Assembly: GCA_963989385.1 (NCBI GenBank)
Contig: OZ022502.1
Span: 52,755,454-52,819,453 of the forward strand
Length of the DNA: 64,000 bases
Source: Ctena decussata
Lineage: Eukaryota > Mollusca > Bivalvia > Lucinida > Lucinidae
Reading direction: 5' to 3'
Position 1 is the first letter of the stretch; every line of letters begins with the position of its first letter. The notes below the pieces were generated by a model, which was given only the letters and a program-made list of their open reading frames with translations, was not told the DNA's origin and made no database searches. Both the position numbers and the translations under genes were made by a program. Positions 55,420 to 64,000 of this stretch are shown here, one piece after another.

Positions 55420-56409
55420 ATGCTCTGTCCAGAGATATGTCATAAAATTGTTGGAGAAAACAGTTAAAGTGGCTGTTTGACATAAATCTTAAACCTCAGA
55501 TTTTTGTAAGTTCCATACAAAATGGTTGGAACTTACAAAATCTTATGCTTAAGCTATTTCGAGAAACGGGCCCTTATAAACCGGATGAGTGGATAAATGA
55601 CTTGCGATTTAACAAATGGAATGAAGGCATGTCCATCGTCCTGAAATTTTAATAAACAGTTGCTTTTTCGGTGTATGTTCGATTGTAATAAAATCTACAC
55701 ATGACGTTTACTTGTCTATTTACTGGGCAACTAGCATTTGAGGTATTCATGATAAGTGCTATTCTTACGTGTACTGTTACGATGAACAAGTATGCGTGCA
55801 AGAGTAATTTGCAAAGTACAATACTTATTGAATGTAACCGAAACAATAAAACATTGCTTTAATATCCCTGAGAAAGGTGTGATACTCAGTTTGTTTTTTA
55901 TAACCTGATCTGCAATTAATACCTTCTGGTCGTACAAATATTAAAAAAAAAATGTGGTCGATTTTGAAGTCATGCAGACATAGTTAGTGGGCTATAGTGA
56001 GTAATCTAGTACAGTACAAGCAAGGCATTTAAGGCACGATCCGATTCATACGATGTTTTGTGCCTTTTTTAAGGAACCATTTTCCTATGGAAGCATTTTA
56101 AAACAAAACTGTCCCAGTAAAACCCAACCATAAAGGACAGCTCATCCTTTATAATTGCACACAAATCAAAATATATCGATGAAAATGTTTACAGAGTTTG
56201 TGATACTGATTATTTACTCGGCTAAAAATAGTGGCTTCTCTTGTAGATTTATTCCAAATATGTAAACCTGTCGTGCAATGTTGCCTTAGATGCTTTTTCT
56301 ACAAAACGGTCTAAAAAGTCTAGACCCGTATTTTTAGGCGGATCCAGATTTTTGGGATTTTTTTAGTTTGATTTGGAAAGGAATAAAATGTCTTATAACT
56401 GAATAAATA
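55420..56409. other. No gene seen
   Basis: A short foldback TTTTGTAAGTTCC..GGAACTTACAAAA (about 55501-55541) is the only structure noticed. Confidence 0.45.
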
Positions 56410-56413
56410 AATT

Positions 56414-56577
56414 GAGCCGCGGCACGACAAAACCAACAATGTGGTTGTGCACCCAGCGCAGACTCGGATCAGCATAGGCATCCGCCCAGTTTGATCAGAC
56501 CCGTTGCGGATGCCCAGGCTGATCTGAGTCTGGGCTGGACGCACGACCACATTGTTGGTTTTGTCACGTCACGGCTC
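56414..56577. mobile_element. Family A palindromic MITE, copy 12 (centre deleted)
   Basis: 164 bp. The whole asymmetric centre and the inner half of one arm are gone (..TTTGATCAGACCCGTTGCGG.. joins the arms). Flanks AATT on both sides (56410-56413, 56578-56581) are exact. It shows that the ends plus arms suffice for recognition as a family member. Confidence 0.9.
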
Positions 56578-57038
56578 AATTGGTAAGTATCCCAATGGTT
56601 AAAATCACTGGTGACACTGGCTGCTGGCATATGCGAGCATACCTGTTGGCAGCTATGCTTTGCATATATTTGTTTACATAAAATATATGTAAGATGGATA
56701 ACGAAGCACAGGCAACAATAAAAAAACTCGGCTTATACAAAGAAATATGATATACAACTGACAAAACGAAAAAGGACGATATGCAACTGACAAAACGAAA
56801 AAGGTCATCTGCGAATACACTCAGTTGAATAAAGAGGAACCGCGATAACTGCCTTAGAATGGTCATGATCAAGACCGCTTATGCCAAAGTGACAGTATCA
56901 CAAACTACATTTTTGCTGTATATATACGCGCGTTGAATATAATTACATCATCCCAAAAGAGTTCTAAAGTTACAGATGGTCAAAAACCTTTGGTACTTGT
57001 ACCAAAAGTATGTGCCCAGCTGTAATTTTGGAACACTT

Positions 57039-57274
57039 GAGCCGCGACGTGAGAAAATCAACAATGTGGTTGTGCGGCCAGCGCAGACTCAGATCAGCCC
57101 GGGCATCCGCCCGGTCTGATCAGAGTCTTCCCTGTCCGCATGGATGTAGCTCAGACCCTAAGCTACCCTTTAAGCGCAAAACGAAGACTCTGAACAGACT
57201 GGGCGGATGCCCATGATGATCTGAGTCTGCGCTTGGCGCACAACCACATTGTTGGTTTTCTCGCGTCGTGGCTC
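57039..57274 (+). mobile_element. Family A palindromic MITE, copy 13
   Basis: 236 bp, exact ACTT flanks (57035-57038, 57275-57278), first-type arms, centre oriented like copy 1. The inner hairpin is CCGGGCATCCGCCCGG, a compensatory pair change relative to CTGGGCATCCGCCCAG. Confidence 0.92.
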
Positions 57275-57501
57275 ACTTCAAGAATATTATCCCCCAATTT
57301 GTAATCGATTGAAACAAGGCGGTACGCTAGTAGTGCACCAGTTTGTCGTCTCTTCTCTAACTAATCCGTAATCCGTTTGTCTATGAATATGTTATGACGA
57401 AATAATTAGTCGAAGCATTATATCTCTTGTCTGATGGATGGTTTAGACTATCGATTATCATATTATGATTTTATATATAAGAATGAACGGATTAACATTA
57501 T

Positions 57502-57887
57502 TTATCATATGACGTCGCCTCTGAGAGTGTAATAAAGCAATGCATTAAATGTGATAATCCACTAGTGGATTAAATATGCAAATTACGTCGTAACGTTATA
57601 CGTTGACGTCCATAAAAACGTCGCGTTTTCTAAAGGCGAAATCGTGACGTTTTAGTGTAAATTTTGTTGATAAAATGCGATTTTAGTGTCATATGATAAA
57701 TAGAATCTTGCATTCGTGCTCCTGTATTATTGAATTTATTAAACGAGTTGGGGAAAAAGATAAGATGCGAGGCAAACTCGTTGGGGAAAACCGATAAGAT
57801 GCGAGGCAAAGCCTCGCATCTTATCTTTTTCCCCAACTCGTTTAATAAATTCAATAATACAGGAGCACTCATGTAAGATCCTCTATA
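57502..57887. mobile_element. Family F two-module MITE, copy 3
   Basis: Module 1 TTATCATATGACGTC .. GTGTCATATGATAA (57502-57697) is followed by module 2 with the foldback GCTCCTGTATTATTGAATTT / inverse. A partial duplication of the module 2 arm (AAACTCGTTGGGGAAAA..GATGCGAGGCAAA) makes this copy about 30 bp longer than copy 2. No clear target duplication at the ends. Confidence 0.75.
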
Positions 57888-59112
57888 TAAATAATGATTT
57901 TAGAGTTTTAGAACACGACAACAACACAACATCACGTTGTAAATAAAGACTGAGTGACTCCTCCTTACGGTGAAGTCTTTCAAAATGTGACTATGGACGC
58001 ACACTCGAACGAACGAACGAACATTCAGACAGATGCACTAACACCAAAGGCGTGTCTATGTCTCGCTGCATACATGCGATAAAATAGTGGTAAAATTTCA
58101 AAAAAAGAAAAAAATCTCCACACAATAGAGAGTTTTTCCGGTTCCTATTAAAGCGATAACGATAAACTAGAGCGAGACAACCAAGGGGTTCTTCTTTTCT
58201 TGCAGCCCGTATTTAACAATACTGTCTAAAGTAGGTCATGCAGCCAAAATGTCACTGCTGTAGTGGTTGTTCTTTGGATATTGAAAATTTTATTACAGTA
58301 GAAGTGGCAACTGATCAGTCAGATAAGATTTGTAGTAAAATCTAACCAACTTTGCAACTGAACTTACGTTCATGTGATTTGATAAGCCTGGTTAAGAAAT
58401 TAACCAATAAAATCTAGTACAGTTAGTATTTTCTGATCTTTTGGGATCATTTGGCTCATTCTGACTTAGTTTGAAAATAGAATGGCGTCGAAGTCGATGC
58501 CAAGGGGTGGGAGCAGTGTTGCATATAGCATTTCACTTGGCTGTAATTACTGTTTCTAAATTGAATGACTAAAGGAAATAACGAAACTAAGGCAAATAAT
58601 GATTAACGTAAAAAAAATAAAAAAAAAATAATGCTTTGACAGCGATTCAGGCCCGTTTCCGCTCTCTCAACCCTGTTTAGCATTTGCTTTTGATAAGGAT
58701 TATTTCTTATGTACATGTACATGTATGTATATATAAATGTCAACGGAAAAGCGAAATGAATATTGTTTAAACCAAAAGCGATACGGAAAGTAAGTCAAAT
58801 CGTGGTACCTATCTTTTATGCTTTTATGACTCTGTTATGTCATTACCTATGTGAGATGGGGAATCTCCTTTGATGAAATGGCAGCGTCACTGGACTGTTC
58901 CATAATAGGATTATGCCACCCAATGAACAACAATATATGTGTTGAAGGTGTATATGTATATATATACTTCCATGATTTTGTAAGTATTTTTAAGAGGGAC
59001 ACACCTTTTGTAACTTCTTGTTTGCTTCCCCACACAGTATAGCCTTCCAAACTGAGGTCTGCTCTAGCAAATTTTATCCATTTAGAGTGAAACCCATCGA
59101 GACGGGTGGCAG
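57888..59112. other. No gene seen; partial family Q element
   Basis: Includes an (AACG)n run (about 58007-58022), an A-rich run near 58610-58630 and the family Q fragment at 58823-58942. No coding region. Confidence 0.45.
58823..58942 (+). mobile_element. Family Q MITE, partial copy
   Basis: TTATGTCATTACCTATGTGA, CTCCTTTGATGAAATGGCAG, CATAATAGGATTATG and CCCAATGAACAACAATAT follow the order of the monomer at 32265-32439. The terminal TTAAAGACAA ends are not recognisable. Confidence 0.65.
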
Positions 59113-59116
59113 AAAT

Positions 59117-59352
59117 GAGCCGCGACACGAGAAAACCAACAATGTGGTTGTGTGCTCAGCGCAGACTCAGATCAGCCTGAGCATCCGCCCAGTCTGATCC
59201 GACTCTTTCCTATCCGCTTAATGGGTGGCTTAGGGTCTAAGCTACGTCCAGGCGGACAGCGAAGACTCTGATCAGACTGGGCGGATGCCCAGGCTGATCT
59301 GAGTCTGCGCTGGGCGCACAACCACATTGTTGGTTTTCTCGCGTCGCAGCTC
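59117..59352 (-). mobile_element. Family A palindromic MITE, copy 14
   Basis: 236 bp, exact AAAT flanks (59113-59116, 59353-59356), first-type arms, centre reversed. Both inner hairpins are nearly intact. Confidence 0.92.
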
Positions 59353-59356
59353 AAAT

Positions 59357-60258
59357 AAAAATGACAGAGTTGCCTCCTATACAGCTTAATGTGTGCGGCT
59401 TTCGTCCAAAGGTGCATCATTTCAGATTGTTTTCAAGTCAACAAGTGATTAGGTGATTTGTTTTAAGTACCTTCTTTACTGTTGCAAAATGCTTTATATT
59501 CTCGTCTAAGACGATTTCAGAAAAAAAAATGGTTCCACTTTCAGTGAAAGCTGCTCTCTCATTTTCACTTTGCCCCCTCCCCCTCCCTAGTCAATAGTCG
59601 TCGACTCTTTGAAGAATAAAGTGGCTTCCCAACCATCATTGCTTGTTTCTCTATTTTCCTTAGGAGCAATGCTTTCCGTTTTGGAAGGACCAATCGTTCA
59701 GAGAAGAAAGAGGAATTCACGCAAGTTGTTCCCTTTGTAAAACTGGCGTGAAAACAAACAGGTGTACTAATACACCCAAACACGCATTGATGACATTGCA
59801 GAATTAGGATATCTAAACAAGGCTGGCACTATAATAATGAAGCCATTTTCCAATATCTTGTTTTGTCTGCAATACAAAATTAGACTTCTCATTAGCATCA
59901 TTGGACAGCTCACTTCTGTAATTTTCTGCATAAATGCTTTAAATAATACTATTACCTAAAGCTGTATACTAATGGACAGACTGAGTGCCAAGAGGTGCAG
60001 GAATGGATTCTTCCGCTGAGCCTCTTGAAGTCCATCGTTACACGTAAAAGAATTGGGATAACAGCTATAAACTATAATGTTTGCGACATTGCATGCATTA
60101 TGTACAGTTTTCCTCATTCTACAGTCTCCATTTTGTTTCTTATTATCGTAATTACCTAATACACAGTGTAGTCCAAAGCGACTTTGTCCTTGACCTGTGC
60201 TTTTCAGAAAATCCGTAAGTAAATGAGTATGTTTTTTTGCCTTTGTACGACGAGAAAC
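59357..60258. other. No gene seen
   Basis: Small frames only. The 110-codon minus-strand frame at 59956-60288 starts inside family A copy 15 and contains no recognised domain. CCGCTGAGCCTCTTG near 60014 pairs with the similarity noted at 53238. Confidence 0.4.
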
Positions 60259-60262
60259 ATGT

Positions 60263-60498
60263 GAGCCGCGACACGACAAAACCAACAATGTGGTTGTGCG
60301 CCCAGCGCAGACTCAGATCAGCCTGGGCATCCGCCCAGTCTGATCAGAGCCTTCGCTGTCCGCATGGAGGTAGCTTAGACTCTTAGCTACCTTTTGAGCA
60401 CTTAACGAACAGTCTGATCAAACTAGGGGGATGCCCAGGCTGATTTGTGTCTGCACTGGGCGCACAACCACATTGTTGGTTTTGTCGTGGCGCGGCTC
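60263..60498 (+). mobile_element. Family A palindromic MITE, copy 15
   Basis: 236 bp, first-type arms, centre oriented like copy 1. The flanks ATGT and ACTG do not match beyond the first base. Confidence 0.9.
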
Positions 60499-60502
60499 AC
60501 TG

Positions 60503-61337
60503 TTTCAATGTCTTGTTTGCTTTCCTGGATGATATAGCCCTCCCAAACTAGAATCAACTCTGAAGGAGAACACTTTGCCCAAAATTAGTTCCTATAGGAG
60601 TCTGTCTCTATTGGAAAGGGCAGAAAATAAAAAAAAACATTAACACAGTTGCTTCCCCTGCCAGTGTCTTCATTTACGTAAATAGCACAATTTAGATAGT
60701 TTGTAAGACAGCCTGCTAGACACAAGACTGGCATGAAGTTGATAAAAGTCGGCATATGTTTTTTCCACATTTGCATATAATGGATGACATCTTCACTGCT
60801 GTGAATTGACTTTTCATAGTATGCAACAACTTTACTAGATGTCGGTGCAACTTTTGAGAAAATGTCTTTTAGACTTTTCAAAACATTTTTGCTCTGAAAA
60901 CAATAATGGCGACGCCCCAATGAAACCAACACGTCTGGTCACCCATTGAATTTTCCTGGCGTCTAACAAACAGTCTAAATAACTATCTTATGATAATCAA
61001 TAATGATAAGTAGGGGGAGAGGGTCGGACAGAGAGTATTTACAGTCACATATGTGGGAGAAAGAATATCCGCACGACCATCAGTTACTAAAAAAAACGTG
61101 TCTTCCTGGCAAGTGGGCGACACTTAATTTTTAACACCCAATTATATATATATAAAAACTCTTGATAACAAACAGTATTGATCATTCCTTACAGATTCTA
61201 TTTCCAGAATATTTTTCTGGATTAAAGAAATTATTATTCCTTTTCTTATCATACATATTATTTGATTTGTACTTACGTTGGCTAAATCAAAATAGGTTTT
61301 GTTTCCGTTTTAGAAACTTTTTATATACTACACTTTA
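60503..61337. other. No recognised gene; repeat R fragment
   Basis: TGTTTGCTTTCCTGGATGAT (about 60515) and CAGTTGCTTCCCCTGCCAGT (about 60650) match the dispersed R similarity. The minus-strand 115-codon frame 60585-60932 runs into it and has no recognised domain. Confidence 0.4.
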
Positions 61338-61585
61338 CCTTCGCTAGCTCAAACACATACTTCAAAGTACCCTCTTATATCAAAGAATATAGTTGATCAC
61401 ATTTTCTGTTTTTTATTTTGTGTGTGTTATCATTATACATTTCAACTCCTGTTATTTCAAACTACTGGTACCTCAAAGTGTTTTTTTCTGAGACCATTAA
61501 ATTTACTGAGATATCGGTAGTTTTAGAAGATTTTCCACTTTGAAATATCTTGAGATGAATTTAGTTCAATTAGAGTGTAAACTGT
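61338..61585 (-). mobile_element. Family M MITE copy 2 (diverged)
   Basis: Inverse orientation to 18886-19100: CTTCAAAGTACCCTCTTATA + TCAAAGAATA, ACATTTCAACTCCTGTT, ACTGGTACCTCAAAGTG, then TTAGAGTGTAAACTG at the right end. The order of words is conserved; bases have diverged strongly, and the left end is only approximate. Confidence 0.55.
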
Positions 61586-61868
61586 TTATCATAAAGTTGT
61601 TTTCGAAAAGCTATCCCTGCTTCTCCGGTCTTTCCGACACTTTAAACCGAGGTCTCGTTTCCGTTTGACCTAGTTGTTGGTGGGACGTTTAGCCCGAGTT
61701 CACTCACTCACTGACTCAGAAAGCTATTTTGGGTACTCCTTCATTTTAAGGCATATTTAACAAAGGCAAACAATATTTGTGACTTCCTGTTTGCTTCGCA
61801 GGAATTTCCTTCAAATAATAGTCTTCTCTAAAGGTAAAGAATTTCTACCGATGAACACATTATTTCTT
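61586..61868. other. SINE-tail-like remnant
   Basis: GTTGTTGGTGGGACGTTTAG + CCCGAGTTCACTCACTCACT (about 61674-61713) resembles the 3' end of molluscan SINEs (..GTGGACGTTAAGCA..(CAAC)n in family U). No head recognised. Confidence 0.4.
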
Positions 61869-62207
61869 TTTAAGACATCTATTCCCTAGTACATAGAACA
61901 CTTTTAGTTGTTAGCTGTCACAAGTTTTATGACCCTGTGATGGCATTACCTTTGAGAGATGGGGTATTTCCTTTGATGGAAAAGCAGATTCACGGGGCTG
62001 TTGTATAAGAGGATTAAGGCTCAATAATCAAGAATATTTGTCTTAAAAGACAAGTATTCTTGTTTATTGGGTGTCATACTCCTGTTATGCAACTGTCCAG
62101 TGGGACTGATATTTCATCAAAGTAAATACCCTGTCTCATACATCACATGGCAATAAAACTGCTCACTACTGGGGTGTGTTCTGTATAGTAGAGATAAATG
62201 TCTTTAA
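61869..62207. mobile_element. Family Q MITE, tail-to-tail inverted dimer (339 bp)
   Basis: The left half (TTAAGACATCTATTCCC .. AATCAAGAATATTTGTCTT) and the right half (AAAAGACAAGTATTCTTG .. GAGATAAATGTCTTTAA) are inverse copies joined at the family Q right end. The total is almost exactly twice the 175-bp monomer at 32265. Both outer ends carry the left-end motif. Confidence 0.75.
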
Positions 62208-62891
62208 GAACTGACCCCCATAGGGACGGGCGGGTAAAACGACAATTCTGTTCTTTTCTGTTTCAAATGTCAGAGTTGCTCTCTTTGAGAGGATATACAT
62301 TTAATTGAAAGCCCTAACCAGGTGCTTTGGATCCGATTCGTGGATTCTATATGTAACCAGCGCAATGAATTCATCTGATCAAATGATAGTGTAGTCCATA
62401 TTCAAACGTTGAATGAAACCATTATGAAGGTGCTAGCAGGTTATGGATTGCATCTTTTTAGAGCGTTCTGAGGCCTGTAAGTTGCTAGAAATATCAAGTA
62501 AACTAAAATTTATGGTGCCTGGATACACTTAAGGGGAAGCATTTCTATCATCTCTAAAAAGGTGCTTCCCCGTAGAAAATGCTTTTTTAATAGTAGACTC
62601 CGATTTGGACTAGATTCTCCGTTCAGGGAAGCAAAGAGGCTCTCTAAAAATTTTGTCCCGTTGAAAAAGGCAAGAAAAACAACAACAAAACAAAACAAAA
62701 AAAACATTTCGGTGTCCATCTACACCTTAATGTAACGTATGACTTCAGAAAAACAAGCGACTGCTTCAGAACGGAAAGAACGTGCATGCTAATTGAATTG
62801 TTGCTAGAAGTTTATTAAGAGGGTCGGCATAAATTGCTTCATTTTCATGAAAATTTACAGGCTGAAACTTGCCATGCGTTTTGCTTAGAAT
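62208..62891. other. No gene seen; repeat R fragment
   Basis: ACTTAAGGGGAAGCATTTCT (about 62528), CAGGGAAGCAAAGAGG (about 62624) and TTTTGTCCCGTTGAAAAAGG (about 62650) follow the order expected of the inverse R similarity. Boundaries unknown. Confidence 0.4.
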
Positions 62892-62895
62892 ATTT

Positions 62896-63131
62896 GAGCC
62901 GCGACACGAGAAAACCAACAATGTGGTTGTGTGCCCAGCGCAGACTCAGATCAGCCTGGGCATCTGCCCAGTCTGATCAGAGTCTTCGCTGTCCGCATGG
63001 ATGTAGCTCAGTCCCTTAGCTACCCTTTAATCACTTAGCGAAGAGTCTGACCATACTGGTCGGATGTCCATGCTGATCTGAGTCTGCCCTGGGCGCACAA
63101 CCACATTGTTGGTTTTGTCGTGTCGCGGCTC
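62896..63131 (+). mobile_element. Family A palindromic MITE, copy 16
   Basis: 236 bp, exact ATTT flanks (62892-62895, 63132-63135), first-type arms, centre oriented like copy 1. The second inner hairpin is decayed (CTGGTCGGATGTCCATGC). Confidence 0.92.
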
Positions 63132-63135
63132 ATTT

Positions 63136-63688
63136 CAACTTTTAAAAGTAATCGCTTGTTATTATTAAGCAGATGACTCCTACACATAGTTTCTTTCATA
63201 TTTTGTCATCAAAGTTCAAGATAAATGTTTTATTTTCATTTATCATCATTTTATTTGTCAGTAATCCGCTTCGACAAACATAAAATTATAAAATGGTCGT
63301 TACTATTACATCCGATTTGCTATTCCAAGCTACAGATTCCTTTTTGAACTGATTTTTATGACATGTGTTGTTCTCTGTGCTGCCTTTGCCTTCAAACATC
63401 GAGTACAATGCCCTCTGTATTAGAATTAGGACAACAGGAGTGGGTATACTGTTACAATAAATTCAGTCAAAGAGGTTAATTCAGCCTCTTTTTGCGCGAG
63501 CGATTTCAGAAAACGAAATAAAAATACTGACGTCTTTTGAGGATTTATTGCAATTTAGTTTTTTCTTTATACACGGCTTAAAGCCGATGTCCCCATGTTG
63601 AAAAAAAGCAACAACGCCCTGTGCCCGCATAGAAAATAGACAGTCCTAGCACTAAGTCTTGCCGCTTCTTGTAGTTGCATGAAAAGGG
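63136..63688. other. No gene seen
   Basis: AT-rich, no repeat family or frame of note. Confidence 0.45.
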
Positions 63689-63928
63689 ATGGTTGCCAGG
63701 GGCGTAACTAGGGGCAATTTCATAATACGCACAACCATGTTTTATTCTCTACTTCTTGAAGGGAAAGCTAGTATTTCAGCCACTTTGGTTATTGGTATTG
63801 AAATCTTGTCTAATTTATAAATATTCAGCATGCAAATACGCAGGTGCGTTTTGAAATTTTGTCAATTTTGACAAAATTTCAATACGCACTTGCGTATTTG
63901 CCGTATAGGTAGCTACACCCTTGGTTGG
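63689..63928. mobile_element. hAT-type MITE (family K copy 2)
   Basis: 224-bp element 63697-63920, inverse of 22435-22658. It starts CAGGGGCGTAACTAGGGG and ends GTAGCTACACCC. Flanking 8-mers ATGGTTGC and TTGGTTGG agree at six of eight bases, a decayed target duplication. Confidence 0.75.
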
Positions 63929-63930
63929 TT

Positions 63931-64000
63931 CTTCTGGATAAAACAGCTCTTTGAGACTCTATTTCAGTCTATATCCTTTCGACAGCCGAAGCGTATCTTT
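63931..64000 (-). mobile_element. SINE J fragment cut by the window edge
   Basis: CTGGATAAAACAGCTCTTTG + AGACTCTATTTCAGTCTATAT matches the start of the minus-strand J copy at 25418 (GGGTTTAACAGCCCTTTGAG + ATAGTATTTCAGTCTATAT). It diverges after ATATC and runs off the window. Confidence 0.65.

Noticed and set aside
59172..63019. Recurring peptide WLCAQRRLRSAWASAQSD in frames near 57010, 59172, 62834 and others
   Set aside because: It is the translation of the conserved arm of family A elements in one frame, found only inside those palindromes; not a protein family.

Overview
The window looks like AT-rich animal intergenic or intronic DNA from a bivalve mollusc, probably a venerid-type clam. 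That assignment is an inference. It rests on no protein gene but on repeat types I associate with clam genomes: about 1-2 kb elements with tandem-repeat cores and a (GACGG)-rich end, tRNA-derived SINEs ending in CAACC-type tails, and a very abundant 240-bp palindromic element starting GAGCCGCGACACG. I found no intact, recognisable protein-coding gene. The longest open frames are 134 codons and either run through transposon ends or match nothing I know.

Almost everything that can be named is mobile DNA, mostly non-autonomous. The labels used below are mine. Family A: GAGCC...GGCTC palindromes, 16 copies, flanked by 4-bp ANNT duplications. Family B: small hairpin elements with a GCAAACAG...CTGTTTGC core. 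Families C, D, E and S: elements with tandem-repeat cores, of the pearl/DINE-TR (Helentron-associated) type known in bivalves. Family F: two-module palindromic element, 3 copies. Family J, U and V SINEs. Family K: hAT MITE with 8-bp duplication. Family M: Tigger/pogo-like MITE. Family N: TA-flanked 1.4-kb element. Family O: 5-bp-duplication hAT-like element, 2 copies. Family Q: 175-bp TTAAAGACAA element, including an inverted dimer. There are also three ~1-kb mariner-ended elements, one dead Tc1-like transposon, one dead non-LTR reverse transcriptase, one TTAA-flanked element, one CACTA-like MITE and one 5S-rRNA-derived unit between 72-bp terminal repeats.

Layout. 1-8.4 kb: diverged ~200-bp duplications, hairpins, a 2.27-kb inverted-repeat element with a mariner-ended element nested in it, a decayed Tc1-like transposon, and a tRNA-derived SINE. 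8.4-18 kb: the TTAA element, tandem-core elements C1 and D, the reverse-transcriptase fossil, and a complete SINE with target duplication lying against a family B MITE. 18-32 kb: first family A copies, several MITEs, a triplicated ~230-bp unit hit twice by a SINE, tandem-core element S, and a mariner-ended element with a fresh 134-bp duplication. 32-46 kb: a cluster of four family A copies in 2.4 kb, tandem-core elements E (with a nested SINE) and C2, the 5S-derived unit, and F copies. 46-64 kb: two O elements, the N element, seven further family A copies (52.9-63.1 kb, after one at 49.4 kb), a third mariner-ended element, an inverted-dimer MITE, and hAT and SINE fragments at the right edge.

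The elements depend on transposases and reverse transcriptases encoded elsewhere. The window is therefore best read as a record of nested insertions (T<-mariner; E<-SINE U; tandem unit<-SINE J twice; B<-hairpin). The most informative signals are the ANNT target rule of family A, arrays of nuclear-receptor-type half-sites in the tandem-core elements, and the 5S-derived terminal-repeat unit.
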